This document shows, one piece after another, positions 17,811-27,672 of a stretch of DNA of 64,000 nucleotides (its first letter is position 1; every line of letters starts with the position of its first letter). The stretch lies in assembly GCA_002691465.1 (NCBI GenBank), contig NZHP01000036.1, positions 1 through 64,000 on the forward strand, read 5' to 3'. Source of the DNA: Gammaproteobacteria bacterium. Lineage in GTDB: Bacteria; Pseudomonadota; Gammaproteobacteria; Steroidobacterales; UBA11654. Made by a program: the position numbers and the translations under genes. The notes below the pieces were generated by a model that was not told the DNA's origin, made no database searches, and was given only the letters and a program-made list of their open reading frames with translations.

Positions 17811-18122
17811 TCAATCTTTCTTTGATGAATTATCTTTCTTTTTATCTTCTTTCTTGTCAGCTTTTTTTACTGAAGATTCTTTATTTGAGTCTTTTTTATC
17901 AGTATCTGATTTGGTATTTTCAGCTAAATTCTTACGATTATCTTTTTTAAAATCAGTTTCATACCAACCCTCGCCACTTAATCTAAAATTTGGGGCAGAA
18001 ATCAGCCTTTTTAGATTCTTCCCTGAGCAAGCTGGACAATCAGTCAAAGGTGCATCATTCACTCCCTGTAGTGCATCCATTAAATGTCCACAGTCACTGC
18101 ATTTATACTCATATATTGGCAT
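17811..18122 (-). CDS. FmdB-family zinc-ribbon protein with lysine-rich tail
   Basis: 103-aa protein. The first 45 residues are a zinc ribbon with two CxxC pairs (YKCSDCG and CPACSG), typical of the FmdB family of putative regulators. The last ~40 residues are a low-complexity Lys/Asp/Ser tail (KKADKKEDKKKD), probably disordered. It is first of the fmdB-DUF502-aspS run. Function remains unproven for the family. Confidence 0.85.
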   Translation of the reverse strand: MPIYEYKCSDCGHLMDALQGVNDAPLTDCPACSGKNLKRLISAPNFRLSGEGWYETDFKKDNRKNLAENTKSDTDKKDSNKESSVKKADKKEDKKKDNSSKKD

Positions 18123-18197
18123 TTCTTTTTTTTATCTAAAAATCTGTATGTGAAAACGGAGTATATTACGTCAGCAAAGAAAATATTTCTAAAATTT

Positions 18198-19187
18198 TCA
18201 CTCAGGATAAGAGAATTCATTTATGGCTTGAGAGTCTAAATCTTGATCGGAAAGAGCGATAATCATTGATTCCATATCATCAGGTATTGGCGAGGTCAGT
18301 GAGATCGTTTCCTCACTGATCGGATGTTTAAAACTCAAACGAAAAGCATGAAGTGCTTGTCGCTTAAAACTCATCAACATTTCCCTGCTCTCTTCTTTCA
18401 GATTTTTTGGAAATGCCAATCTCCCACCATATAACTGATCACCGAGTATGGGGTAATCAATGTGGTCCATATGAACTCTGATTTGATGGGTTCTTCCTGT
18501 ATCGAGACGAATTCCTATGAATGTATACCCTTTCAAGCGACGTAGAACTCTATAGTGTGTTCTTGATTCCCTGCCTATCTCTGAAACTTTAAATTTCAAT
18601 CGGTTATGCGGATCTCTAGCAAGATTTGCCTCAATCATTCCTCCTGCAACCATCTCACCTTTGCAAATTGATCGATATTCTCTTTGAATCAATCTTAACT
18701 GCATGTCTTTAACCAGTTGGTTGTATGCATCCGTTGTTTTTGCGGCCAGAATAAGTCCTGTTGTATCTTTATCTAAACGGTGAACCAATCCTGCTCTTGG
18801 TAAAATCTTTAAACCCTCATTATAAAAAAGTAATCCATTTTGAAGCGTCCCGCTCAAATTACCATGGCCTGGGTGAACAACCATTCCTGATGGTTTATCG
18901 ATGACAATGATATCGTCATCTTCATAGATTATGTTTAGATCCATCTGCTCTGCTTTTGTCTCTTCACGGTCTTCAAATTGAGGTAGGACAACAATAGCTT
19001 GGCCAGGATAAAGCAGCGTTTTGGGTTTAACCCTCGCGTTATCAAGTAAGATATTTCCTGTCTCTATCCAAGATTTAATCGATGATCTTGAAAATTGAGT
19101 CAGTATTGAGCTGATATACTTATCTATTCTCTGGTCTTTTCCTTCATCTTCGACCGTCAATTGAATTTTTTTAGTTTGCTTTTCCAT
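18198..19187 (-). CDS. rluD: 23S rRNA pseudouridine synthase RluD
   Basis: 329-aa enzyme isomerising uridines in helix 69 of 23S rRNA. It has an N-terminal S4 RNA-binding domain (DQRIDKYISSILTQFSRSSIK) followed by the RluA-type catalytic core with VIDKPSGMVVHPG and the catalytic Asp in GLVHRLDKDTTGL. GRTHQIRVHM follows. It is divergent from bamD, the arrangement seen in many gammaproteobacteria. RluD is favoured over RluC by that context. Confidence 0.9.
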   Translation of the reverse strand: MEKQTKKIQLTVEDEGKDQRIDKYISSILTQFSRSSIKSWIETGNILLDNARVKPKTLLYPGQAIVVLPQFEDREETKAEQMDLNIIYEDDDIIVIDKPSGMVVHPGHGNLSGTLQNGLLFYNEGLKILPRAGLVHRLDKDTTGLILAAKTTDAYNQLVKDMQLRLIQREYRSICKGEMVAGGMIEANLARDPHNRLKFKVSEIGRESRTHYRVLRRLKGYTFIGIRLDTGRTHQIRVHMDHIDYPILGDQLYGGRLAFPKNLKEESREMLMSFKRQALHAFRLSFKHPISEETISLTSPIPDDMESMIIALSDQDLDSQAINEFSYPE

Positions 19188-19230
19188 CGTTAAAAATTAT
19201 TGTTCATGATCTTTTGATTACATTTTAGGC

Positions 19231-19236
19231 TATAAT
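19231..19236 (+). promoter_or_regulatory. Predicted -10 element of bamD
   Basis: TATAAT 27 bp before the bamD start in the 75-bp divergent space with rluD. No convincing -35 at standard spacing, so an activator or weak -35 may be involved. Confidence 0.35.
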
Positions 19237-19262
19237 TCAGCGAATATTTAGCAATTAGAACA

Positions 19263-20051
19263 ATGCAAAACAAACTAATATATATTCTTTTCATATTCGT
19301 TCTCTTTACAGCAGGTTGCAGTAGAGAAGATGAGCAGACAGATACAAGGTCGTCCTCTGCAATTATTTATGACAGAGCTTCCAAAGCTATGGCCGCTGAA
19401 AACTATCGGAATGCAGTAAACTATTTGGAAGTCCTGACTACTTCTTTTCCATTCAGCAACGAAGCTAAGCAAGCGCAGCTGGATCTAATATTTGCTTATT
19501 ACAGTAGCAATGGGATGGAAGAGGCAATTGACGAGGCAAAACAATTCGAAAAAGAAAACCCAACGCATCCAAGGGTTGATTATGCATTATATATGAGAGG
19601 GCTCGCATTGTTTGAAGGGCAGCATAGTTGGTACCATGAATGGTTCAATGTTGACTTGAGCAAAAGACCACCTGCAAATACAGAAGAAGCTTTTTCTATT
19701 TTTTCACAGCTAATCAGAAGATATCCAACCAGCATTTATATTGATGATGCAACGCAGAGAATGACTTTTCTTAGAAATCGTCTTGCAAAGTATGAAAACC
19801 ATGTTGCAGAACATTATATGGAACGAGGTGCATACGTTGCAGCGGCGAATCGAGCGAAATACTCACTTGAGCAATATAACGGCGCCCCAGAGACAGTCAA
19901 ATCATTAGAGATTATTACAAGAGCATATGAAAAGCTTGGCATGTTGGACCTAGCGGATCAAGCGCGAGAAATTTATACAGTTAATATACCTGAGGGTTAC
20001 GAATCAGACTTAGAAGTTGATGGAGATAAGCCTTGGTATCGACTTTGGTAA
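19263..20051 (+). CDS. bamD: Outer membrane protein assembly factor BamD (lipoprotein)
   Basis: 262-aa periplasmic lipoprotein of the BAM complex that inserts beta-barrels into the outer membrane. The signal peptide ends in the lipobox LFTAGC (Cys at about residue 19). Five TPR-like helical pairs follow, including AENYRNAVNYLEVLTTSFPFS and EEAFSIFSQLIRRYPTS. Length and pattern fit the family. It ends 2 bp from the convergent sucD stop, leaving no room for a terminator. Confidence 0.93.
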   Translation: MQNKLIYILFIFVLFTAGCSREDEQTDTRSSSAIIYDRASKAMAAENYRNAVNYLEVLTTSFPFSNEAKQAQLDLIFAYYSSNGMEEAIDEAKQFEKENPTHPRVDYALYMRGLALFEGQHSWYHEWFNVDLSKRPPANTEEAFSIFSQLIRRYPTSIYIDDATQRMTFLRNRLAKYENHVAEHYMERGAYVAAANRAKYSLEQYNGAPETVKSLEIITRAYEKLGMLDLADQAREIYTVNIPEGYESDLEVDGDKPWYRLW

Positions 20052-20053
20052 AC

Positions 20054-20926
20054 TTATCGATTGAGTAAGTCTTTCATGATTTTGCCAATAAGCGCAGGCG
20101 AATCAGTAGTTACGACTCCAGCTTCATTCAAGGCTTCGTATTTGCTTAAAGCAGTTCCCTCATTTCCAGTAACTATTGCTCCTGCATGGCCCATTCTTTT
20201 CCCAGGAGGCGCTGAAACTCCAGCCACATAAGCAATAACAGGCTTGCTAATATTCTCTTTGATGAACTCAGCGGCCTTCTCTTCGTCTGAACCGCCAATT
20301 TCGCCAACCATTACGATGCCTTCTGTCGCTTGATCTTTCTCAAAGAGTGACAAACATTCAATAAAATTTAGACCCTTGATTGGATCACCACCTATCCCAA
20401 TACAGGTGCTTTGACCAAGACCACACATCGAAGTTTGATGAACAGCCTCATAAGTCAATGTACCCGATCTTGAAATGATGCCTACAGACCCTTTTTGATG
20501 AATAAAAGCTGGCATGATTCCAATCTTAGTTTCTTCAGGTGTTATGATGCCAGGACAGTTTGGTCCCAATAGTATAGAGTCAGAACCATTGAGCATAGCT
20601 TTAACTTCGATCATATCTTGTACAGGGACTCCCTCGGTGATACAAACAATAAGCCCTATTTCAGATTCAATTGCTGATTTCATTGCATCTGCCGCAAATT
20701 TCGCCGGAACAAATATCATGCTGACGTCTATTTCTAACCCTGCTTTGGCTTCAGCAACTGAATTAAAAACTGGAACATCAAGATGAGTTGATCCACCTTT
20801 TCCTGGAGTTACTCCAGCTACAATATTTGAACCGTATTCAATACATTGTTCTGCATGAAAAGAGCCTTGGGAACCTGTGATTCCCTGACAGAGGATTCTA
20901 GTCTCTTTATTCACTAAAACACTCAT
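20054..20926 (-). CDS. sucD: Succinyl-CoA synthetase alpha subunit
   Basis: 290-aa TCA-cycle enzyme subunit that binds CoA and carries the phospho-histidine. It has the CoA-binding Rossmann core [13 protein letters not shown] and GVTPGKGG, and the active-site His in RMGHAGAIV near residue 246. ATG overlaps the sucC stop by 4 bp. In many relatives sucCD follow the 2-oxoglutarate dehydrogenase genes; here the pair stands alone between bamD and coaE. Confidence 0.96.
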   Translation of the reverse strand: MSVLVNKETRILCQGITGSQGSFHAEQCIEYGSNIVAGVTPGKGGSTHLDVPVFNSVAEAKAGLEIDVSMIFVPAKFAADAMKSAIESEIGLIVCITEGVPVQDMIEVKAMLNGSDSILLGPNCPGIITPEETKIGIMPAFIHQKGSVGIISRSGTLTYEAVHQTSMCGLGQSTCIGIGGDPIKGLNFIECLSLFEKDQATEGIVMVGEIGGSDEEKAAEFIKENISKPVIAYVAGVSAPPGKRMGHAGAIVTGNEGTALSKYEALNEAGVVTTDSPALIGKIMKDLLNR

Positions 20927-22095
20927 TCTGTTTTTCCTTTAATTGAAGCCACTACTTTTATTGCAGCATCTGTAAGATCACTAGCTGAAATAATCTTCAT
21001 TCCTGATTCTTCGAGAATTTTTGTACCCAATTCAACATTTGTTCCCTGCAAGCGAACAACAATGGGTATATCTATGGCCGTTGATTTCACGGCTTCATAA
21101 ATACCTTGGGCAATTATATCGCAACGAACAATCCCACCAAAAATATTGATTAAAATAGCATCGACATTGGGATTTTCCATAATAATCTCAATTGCTATCT
21201 TGACTCTTTCGGTTGTAGCACCTCCGCCCACATCTAGAAAATTTGCCGGCTCACCTCCATGCAGTTTGATTAGATCCATGGTGGCCATTGCGAGCCCCGC
21301 TCCATTGACCATGCAAGCAATATTTCCATCCAGAGAAACATAGCTTAAATCATGATTTGAAGCCTTGACTTCGAGCTCATTTTCCTGAGAGTCATCTTTG
21401 TATGATAAGAGCTCATGTTGTCTGAACAATGCATTGCTTTCGATCGATATCTTTGCATCCAGAGCAATGAGCTGATTGTCATCGTCCAAAATAAGAGGAT
21501 TCACCTCGATCAGATTTGCATCCTTATCTTTGGCAATTTCAAACATCTTCCTTGTGATGGAAATAAATTGAGATTGTATATCATCAACAAATTCCATTCG
21601 ATCTGCCATTTCTTTTAAAGAGCCTATTTCTAGACCTTTTAATGGGTCTATCGTGTAGTTGATGATCTTATCTGGAGACTCTTCAGCAACAGCTTCTATG
21701 TCAACTCCGCCCTCTTTTGATGCAATGAATGTCCATGATTCTTTTGTTCGATCAACCAATAAGCTTAGATAATATTCACTTTGAATTGATGTACCTGATT
21801 CGATATAGACCTGGCTAACTGGCAGCCCCAGATCATCAGTTTGCTTTGTTATCAAATTACTTCCAAGCATTTCAGCAGCTCTTTCTTGAACCTCATCTAT
21901 GCTCTTTGCAATTTTGACTCCCCCGGCTTTTCCGCGCCCACCAGCATGAACTTGAGCCTTAACCACCCATATATCAGACTGAAGTTTCTCTGCTGCTGAT
22001 TTCGCTTCATCTGGAGAATTGGCTATTTTTCCTTTTAATACCGGTATGCCATGATCTAAAAATAGCTTCTTTGACTGGTATTCATGTAAATTCAT
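20923..22095 (-). CDS. sucC: Succinyl-CoA synthetase beta subunit
   Basis: 390-aa ATP-grasp subunit that pairs with SucD to make ATP or GTP from succinyl-CoA. The nucleotide-binding loop [11 protein letters not shown] (near residue 53) and the late glycine-rich [13 protein letters not shown] and [10 protein letters not shown] are present. It begins [12 protein letters not shown] as in the family. First gene of the sucCD operon, divergent from coaE across 93 bp. Confidence 0.96.
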   Translation of the reverse strand: MNLHEYQSKKLFLDHGIPVLKGKIANSPDEAKSAAEKLQSDIWVVKAQVHAGGRGKAGGVKIAKSIDEVQERAAEMLGSNLITKQTDDLGLPVSQVYIESGTSIQSEYYLSLLVDRTKESWTFIASKEGGVDIEAVAEESPDKIINYTIDPLKGLEIGSLKEMADRMEFVDDIQSQFISITRKMFEIAKDKDANLIEVNPLILDDDNQLIALDAKISIESNALFRQHELLSYKDDSQENELEVKASNHDLSYVSLDGNIACMVNGAGLAMATMDLIKLHGGEPANFLDVGGGATTERVKIAIEIIMENPNVDAILINIFGGIVRCDIIAQGIYEAVKSTAIDIPIVVRLQGTNVELGTKILEESGMKIISASDLTDAAIKVVASIKGKTE

Positions 22096-22188
22096 AATTT
22101 GAAACTCAAAAGATTAGTCACAGACTCATAACAAGAATGATATTTTGATCTAAACTGTAATCTATTGAAACCTTTTTTCTAATAATTT

Positions 22189-22791
22189 ATGGATGAAAGT
22201 AAAAAAATAGGACTGACAGGTGGAATAGCATCTGGAAAAACAACTGTCAGCGATTGTTTTAAAAATATTGGCACTCAAGTAATCGATGCCGATGAGATTT
22301 CTCATGACGTTACAAAACCTGATGGCTCAGCATTCAAAGATATTATATCCTCTTTTGGGCCAGATATTCTCGATGAGAATGGATGGATCAATAGAAAAAA
22401 AATGAGGTCTATTATCTTTGATGATGTGAGCAAGAAAAAGATGCTTGAGAAAATCATACACCCCAAGGTCAGGAAAGAAATGCTTAAAGCAATCAATCAA
22501 TCTAATGATCATTATTTGATCATTTCGGTACCCTTATTGGTTGAGACTGGAATGAATCAAATGATGGACAGAACTCTTGTTGTGGACTGCTCAGAGTCTA
22601 CTCAAATAGAGCGACTGATGGATAGAGACAAGATTACTTTTGATGAAGCAAAGTCCATAATGGCCAATCAAGCAATTAGATCAGATCGTCAAAGATTTGC
22701 CGATGACTTGATTGTTAATGAAAAAAATGTCACTTTGAAAGAATTAGAAAAGCAAGTGTTTGATCTTCACAAGCGCTATTCCAAACTATAA
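22189..22791 (+). CDS. coaE: Dephospho-CoA kinase
   Basis: 200-aa P-loop kinase catalysing the last step of coenzyme A synthesis. Walker A is GLTGGIASGKTT (residues 8-19), followed by the family motif VIDADEISHDV and the lid region RLMDRDKIT. It is followed 14 bp later by zapD, as in many gammaproteobacteria. The prepilin peptidase gene often found upstream in relatives is absent. Confidence 0.94.
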   Translation: MDESKKIGLTGGIASGKTTVSDCFKNIGTQVIDADEISHDVTKPDGSAFKDIISSFGPDILDENGWINRKKMRSIIFDDVSKKKMLEKIIHPKVRKEMLKAINQSNDHYLIISVPLLVETGMNQMMDRTLVVDCSESTQIERLMDRDKITFDEAKSIMANQAIRSDRQRFADDLIVNEKNVTLKELEKQVFDLHKRYSKL

Positions 22792-22805
22792 AAAGCTTCA
22801 GATAC

Positions 22806-23561
22806 ATGGAACAGGGAATATATGAATTACCACTTAATGAAAGGCTAAGAACTTTCATGAGAATAGAATTCTTATTCAATCGACTAAATACTTTCAGTGG
22901 CTCAAAAGATCAATGGCAGATCAGAACAACAATTCATACTCTTCTTGAAATTTATACGATCTTAGCAAGAACGGATGTTAGGAGAGAGGTATTGGCAGAT
23001 TTGGATCGCTACATTATTCAAATGCAGAGATTTCAATCAATGCCCAATGCTGATAATGAGATGGCAACAAACTTATTGGAAGATCTGAACATCATAAAAG
23101 ATAAAATGCTCAGTCTTGGAACTGGATACCTTCATCCACTGAGAGACGATGACTACATTTCAGCACTCTTACACAGACACACATTGCCAGGGGGTAAAGC
23201 TGAGTTTGATATGCCTCGTTACAAGTTTTGGCTAGAGGGAGACCCAAAAACTGTCAAAGATGATTTAAATGGATGGATAAATATAATCGAACCGATATGT
23301 AGCGGAATTGAGAAACTGTTGTGGATTATAAGAGAAAGCAGTGAGCCGATTGGAACTGTTGCAAATACTGGTCAGTATAATCATCAAATTGGTAAAACAG
23401 CTCAAATCTCACTCATAAGGGTTTTTCTAGAAAATTCATCTGTCTATCCAGAAATTAGTGGGGGTAGGCACATGATTGCAATTAGGTTTTTAGAAAGGGA
23501 TATAGACGGCCGTTTCCTTCAAACTGAAGAAAATATTGAATTTAAGCTATCCCTCTGCTGA
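22806..23561 (+). CDS. zapD: Cell division protein ZapD
   Basis: 251-aa cytosolic FtsZ-bundling protein. The start YELPLNERLRTFMRIEFLF is the conserved N-terminal stretch, and WINIIEPICSGIEKLLWIIRES and HMIAIRFLE follow in family order. Pairing with coaE is the usual context. YacG, often the next gene, is missing: the convergent secA gene follows after 12 bp. Confidence 0.92.
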   Translation: MEQGIYELPLNERLRTFMRIEFLFNRLNTFSGSKDQWQIRTTIHTLLEIYTILARTDVRREVLADLDRYIIQMQRFQSMPNADNEMATNLLEDLNIIKDKMLSLGTGYLHPLRDDDYISALLHRHTLPGGKAEFDMPRYKFWLEGDPKTVKDDLNGWINIIEPICSGIEKLLWIIRESSEPIGTVANTGQYNHQIGKTAQISLIRVFLENSSVYPEISGGRHMIAIRFLERDIDGRFLQTEENIEFKLSLC

Positions 23562-23578
23562 GTGATTCATTAATCACT
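23561..23578. other. Inverted repeat at the zapD/secA convergent junction
   Basis: A perfect 7-bp stem (AGTGATT/AATCACT) with a CATT loop covers both stop codons. There is no U-run and the stem is AT-rich, so it is at best a weak bidirectional transcription stop. Confidence 0.3.
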
Positions 23579-26279
23579 GCGAAATCATTCCGTGACATTT
23601 TTTGTATTTTTTACCTGAACCACATGGACATGGTTCATTCCGTCCAATCTTGTCTTGACCTCTGATAAATGTCTTTGTATCACTCTTCTTTTGTCCCGAA
23701 TCTGAGGGCTTAAATGCTGACCCTTGATTATGTGATAATCTAACACTATCCTTCTTTTGTGACTGTAGATTAACCGATTCAGCATCCTCTTCACCCCTAA
23801 ATCTAGCTTTTGCCAATATCCCAATGGCATTGGTCTTCAACTGATCCATCATGAAAGAAAACATCTCAAATGACTCCCTCTTGTATTCTTGCTTTGGATT
23901 TTTTTGGGCATAACCTCTGAGATGAATGCCCTGACGAAGATGATCCATTGATGCCAAATGCTCTCTCCATTGCATGTCCAGCTGCTGAATCATTATGGCT
24001 TTTTCAATCTCTCTCATTGGACGCTGGCCTATTGCATTTTCTTTAATACTGTAGTTCTTTTTAAACTCTTGATGTACAACATTCCAAACATTGTCCTCAT
24101 TGATAGTTTCGTCTCTTTCTATAATGCTTTCCAAGTCAATATCAATCATGTAGTCATTCAGGAGAGCTTGTTGCAAGCCGTCTAGATCCCATGTTTCTTC
24201 CATTGATTCAGGCTCTATATACTGACTAACCAAATCTTGGATCACTTCCTCGCTAATACCATCAATCATCTCACCTATACTTTCAGCATCTAAAATATCC
24301 TTCCTCAACTGATAAATTACACTTCTCTGATCATTGGCTACATCATCATATTCCAATAAGTTTTTTCGAATATCGAAGTTGTGAGACTCGACTTTTGTTT
24401 GCGCTCTCTCAATTTGTTTAGTTAGAAGATTGCTCTCGATAGCCTCTTCTTCTTCCATGCCAACTCTGGATAACATTGTTTGTGTTTTCTGAGGATCGCC
24501 AAATATTCTCAATAAATCGTCGTCCAAGGACAAATAGAATCTGCTCGAACCAGGATCGCCCTGCCTACCAGATCGGCCTCTCAATTGATTGTCGATTCTT
24601 CTAGACTCATGACGCTCTGTGCCAATGATATGCAATCCGCCAGCATCAATAACTTCTTGGTGTCTTTCAGACCATTCTTTTCTAATTTGATCAATATGAT
24701 CTTTGGAAATACCGTCACCGTGTGACTTTATCTCTGCATCTAAATTCCCACCGAGAACAATATCTGTTCCTCGGCCCGCCATATTTGTTGCGATGGTCAC
24801 GGCACCTGGTTTTCCAGCCTGCGCAATAATCATAGATTCTTTTTTATGTTGTTTTGCATTGAGAACTTCGTGCTTAATTTTTTCTTTCTGCAGAAGTTTT
24901 GAAATAAATTCTGAATTCTCAATGGACGCTGTTCCCAATAAAACTGGCTGTCCTATCTCTTGCTTCTCTTTGATATCAGTAATGATATTCCTAAATTTAC
25001 CATCTTGATTTAGATAGACAAGATCAGGCATATCTTTACGAATCATTGGCTCATGTGTTGGTATAACGACAACCTCTAATCCATAGATTTGCTGAAACTC
25101 AAATGCCTCTGTATCAGCTGTTCCTGTCATACCAGATAATGTGTTGTATAGTCTAAAATAGTTTTGAAAAGTAATAGAAGCAATGGTCTGATTTTCTTCC
25201 TTAATTCTTAGATTTTCCTTTGCTTCAACTGCTTGATGTAAACCATCAGACCATCTTCTTCCAGCCATTGTCCGGCCTGTAAACTCATCGACGATAATAA
25301 CTTCACCTTCTTTTACAATGTAATCAACATCTTTTTGAAACAGCTTATGAGCCCTAATGGCTGCATTGATATGATGCATCAAACGAATATTTTGTGGATC
25401 GTATAAACTTTCCCCAGTTTTAAGTAAACCCATCCCGTTTAGAATTCTCTCAACACTCGAATGCCCCAATTCTGTGAGATAAATCTGTTTTGTTTTTTCA
25501 TCAACTGTGAAATCTTTTGTATCTTCTTCATCAATTGCTTCTTCCAACTTGGGCACAATTGAATTCATTCTCTGATATAGCTCTGTACTATCATCTGCTC
25601 TGCCAGAAATGATTAGGGGAGTTCTTGCTTCATCAATTAATATTGAGTCTACTTCGTCTACAATCGCAAACCCTAAAGACCCTTGAGATTGATTCTCCTT
25701 CTCAAAAGCAAGATTGTCTCTTAAGTAATCAAAACCGAATTCATTGTTTGTGCCATAGGTTATATTGCAATCATATGATTCCTTTCTTTCTCTCGGGTTT
25801 TGTTCTGACTTAATACATCCAACGGTAAGTCCTAAAAATTCATAGATGGGTTTCATCCATGCAGCATCTCTTTCTGCAAGATATTCATTGACTGTGACGA
25901 TATGAACAGACTCTCCTGAAATCGAATTGAGATATGCCGGTAATGTTGAAACGAGTGTCTTGCCCTCTCCTGTTTTCATCTCAGCGATTTTTCCCTGATG
26001 AAGCGTTATCCCTCCAATCATTTGTGCATCATAATGTCTAAGGCCTAATGTTCTTATGGATGCTTCTCTTACAACAGCGAATGCTTCTGGGAGTATTTCA
26101 TCCAGATCATTATGTTTTTCATATTTAGACTTTAACTCTTCCGTCTTAGCTAATATTTCTTGATCTGAGAGACTCTTTAAATGATCCTCAAAAAGATTGA
26201 TCTCATCTACAATCTTTGAATAATCGGCCAATAGCCTATCATTGCGACTACCGAATATCTTTTTGAATAATTTTTTCAA
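23574..26279 (-). CDS. secA: Preprotein translocase ATPase SecA
   Basis: 901-aa motor of Sec export. Walker [14 protein letters not shown] lies near residue 102 and the DEAD-type box in [30 protein letters not shown] and [20 protein letters not shown] mark NBD2. The C-terminal SEC-C zinc motif is [15 protein letters not shown]. The first codon is TTG at 26279, supported by AAGAAGG 7 bp upstream and by the family N-terminus (KIFGSRNDR); no in-frame ATG precedes it. A short upstream ORF ends across this TTG. Full length. Confidence 0.96.
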   Translation of the reverse strand: MKKLFKKIFGSRNDRLLADYSKIVDEINLFEDHLKSLSDQEILAKTEELKSKYEKHNDLDEILPEAFAVVREASIRTLGLRHYDAQMIGGITLHQGKIAEMKTGEGKTLVSTLPAYLNSISGESVHIVTVNEYLAERDAAWMKPIYEFLGLTVGCIKSEQNPRERKESYDCNITYGTNNEFGFDYLRDNLAFEKENQSQGSLGFAIVDEVDSILIDEARTPLIISGRADDSTELYQRMNSIVPKLEEAIDEEDTKDFTVDEKTKQIYLTELGHSSVERILNGMGLLKTGESLYDPQNIRLMHHINAAIRAHKLFQKDVDYIVKEGEVIIVDEFTGRTMAGRRWSDGLHQAVEAKENLRIKEENQTIASITFQNYFRLYNTLSGMTGTADTEAFEFQQIYGLEVVVIPTHEPMIRKDMPDLVYLNQDGKFRNIITDIKEKQEIGQPVLLGTASIENSEFISKLLQKEKIKHEVLNAKQHKKESMIIAQAGKPGAVTIATNMAGRGTDIVLGGNLDAEIKSHGDGISKDHIDQIRKEWSERHQEVIDAGGLHIIGTERHESRRIDNQLRGRSGRQGDPGSSRFYLSLDDDLLRIFGDPQKTQTMLSRVGMEEEEAIESNLLTKQIERAQTKVESHNFDIRKNLLEYDDVANDQRSVIYQLRKDILDAESIGEMIDGISEEVIQDLVSQYIEPESMEETWDLDGLQQALLNDYMIDIDLESIIERDETINEDNVWNVVHQEFKKNYSIKENAIGQRPMREIEKAIMIQQLDMQWREHLASMDHLRQGIHLRGYAQKNPKQEYKRESFEMFSFMMDQLKTNAIGILAKARFRGEEDAESVNLQSQKKDSVRLSHNQGSAFKPSDSGQKKSDTKTFIRGQDKIGRNEPCPCGSGKKYKKCHGMISQ

Positions 26280-26323
26280 TTGAAAGCCTTCTTTAAATTC
26301 TCCATGAGTAAATTAATCCCCAT
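26276..26323 (-). CDS. Possible 15-codon leader ORF overlapping the secA start
   Basis: [15 protein letters not shown] then TGA. Its stop overlaps the secA TTG start (TTGA), which would let terminating ribosomes reinitiate on secA. An internal in-frame ATG with GGGGA upstream gives a 9-codon version. It is too short for a SecM-type exported arrest peptide. Tentative. Confidence 0.25.
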   Translation of the reverse strand: MGINLLMENLKKAFN

Positions 26324-26340
26324 AGAATTATTAGGCTGAT

Positions 26341-26346
26341 ATTATA
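26341..26346 (-). promoter_or_regulatory. Predicted -10 element of secA
   Basis: Minus-strand TATAAT about 62 bp upstream of the secA start, in the 117-bp divergent space with dciA. The nearest TTGGGC is 20 bp further upstream, so the -35 is not well placed. Confidence 0.35.
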
Positions 26347-26396
26347 CTTCTAAGAAAAATAATTTTGCCCAATAGTTCACTTTCGACAAATTAATC

Positions 26397-26684
26397 ATGA
26401 AGCATATATCAGAGATTATAAGAGAAGATTTAGGGTTGAATAGGAAAAATTCAAGCCTCCTCCATAAAAAAACAAAAATATATAAGCATCTTATAGAGAG
26501 CCTAAAAGATAAACCTTGCATAATTGAAAATGCTTATCAAAAGGAAGAAACACTTTATATAGAGTGTAATAGTGCTGAAGAAACAGATGCCTTGAGATAT
26601 GAAGAAAGAAATATTAAGAAAATATTATCTAAAATAAATGTCTTTCCAGACAAGATTAAATTCAGAACAAAGGTTGGGAATTAA
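26397..26684 (+). CDS. DciA-like (DUF721) helicase-loader family protein, short form
   Basis: 95-aa protein. N-terminal KHISEIIREDLGLNRK, then TLYIECNSAEETDALRYEERNIKKIL, follow the KH-like core of DUF721. Position between secA and lpxC is where gammaproteobacteria often carry DUF721. DciA recruits the replicative helicase DnaB. The identification rests on context and weak similarity; most DciA proteins are longer. Its stop overlaps the lpxC stop by 4 bp (shared TTAA). Confidence 0.55.
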   Translation: MKHISEIIREDLGLNRKNSSLLHKKTKIYKHLIESLKDKPCIIENAYQKEETLYIECNSAEETDALRYEERNIKKILSKINVFPDKIKFRTKVGN

Positions 26685-27595
26685 GTTTTACCCAATGCAG
26701 CTGTCCAATATGATATTGGAATTTCCTTTATGTCCTCTTCCTCTACTTCTTCCCAAGCTGAGGAATCAGCGTAGAGTTTCCTGATTAACTTATTATTCAG
26801 GTCATGGCCAGATTTATAACCATAATATTCACCGACCAAGATATGGCCCATGAGATATAAATCTCCAATAGCATCTAAAATTTTATGTCTAACAAACTCA
26901 TCCTCAAACCTGAGTCCATCTTTATTGATGATTGTGTAATCATCGAGGACAATGGCATTATCCAAGCTTCCGCCTAATGCTAGATTATTTGATCTCAATG
27001 ATTCGATGTCTCTCAAAAATCCAAATGTTCTGGCCCTTGAAATATGCTCTAGAAAATTCATAGTGGAAAAATCAAAAGTAAAATGAGTTAACTCGTTCTG
27101 AATCATTGGGTGCTCAAATTCAATATCAAATGTCAGGCGGTAACCATCGAATGGTCTAAACTCTGCAAATTTACCATCTTCTTCTACTCTTATATTCTTT
27201 TTTATTCTGAGGAACTTCTTGGCTGCTAATTGTTCTTCAATGCCCGCTGACTCTATGAGAAGAATGAAAGATGCTGCACTTCCATCCATAATTGGTATCT
27301 CGGGGCCATGAAGATCAATGTATAGATTATCAATACCAAGTCCCGCCAATGCAGAGAGTAAATGCTCAATAGTCATGACTGAAGTATCATTCTGAGATAT
27401 TGTGGTTCCAAGATTTGTATCGGTTACGTTCTCAGAAATAGCATGAACTTCCTTTACCGGAATGGTATCCATTCTCCTGAACCTTATTCCAGAGTTCTCA
27501 GAAGCGGGTCGCAATGTCATTTGTACCTTTTTGCCGCTGTGCAAGCCAACGCCTGATGTCTCTATGGTTTTTGCTATAGTTCTTTGATGTAACAT
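26681..27595 (-). CDS. lpxC: UDP-3-O-acyl-N-acetylglucosamine deacetylase
   Basis: 304-aa zinc deacetylase, committed step of lipid A synthesis. It has the N-terminal TIAKTIETSGVGLHSGK, the zinc His in MTIEHLLSALAGLGIDN, and HKILDAIGDLYLMGH (further zinc ligands) with the usual C-terminal catalytic region. Last gene of the dcw cluster. It follows ftsA directly (77-bp gap) because ftsZ, which normally separates them, is elsewhere. Confidence 0.96.
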   Translation of the reverse strand: MLHQRTIAKTIETSGVGLHSGKKVQMTLRPASENSGIRFRRMDTIPVKEVHAISENVTDTNLGTTISQNDTSVMTIEHLLSALAGLGIDNLYIDLHGPEIPIMDGSAASFILLIESAGIEEQLAAKKFLRIKKNIRVEEDGKFAEFRPFDGYRLTFDIEFEHPMIQNELTHFTFDFSTMNFLEHISRARTFGFLRDIESLRSNNLALGGSLDNAIVLDDYTIINKDGLRFEDEFVRHKILDAIGDLYLMGHILVGEYYGYKSGHDLNNKLIRKLYADSSAWEEVEEEDIKEIPISYWTAALGKT

Positions 27596-27672
27596 CTATC
27601 TTTTCAATATAAATCAATAATATAGGCAGACAAAGACTAACATAAAGAATTTATATCCCAAATATCTTTTTT

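Noticed and set aside
17811-17930. Lysine-rich tail of FmdB as a possible frameshift
   Set aside because: The frame stays open with low-complexity K/D/S codons to a normal stop; no alternative frame gives a recognisable domain.
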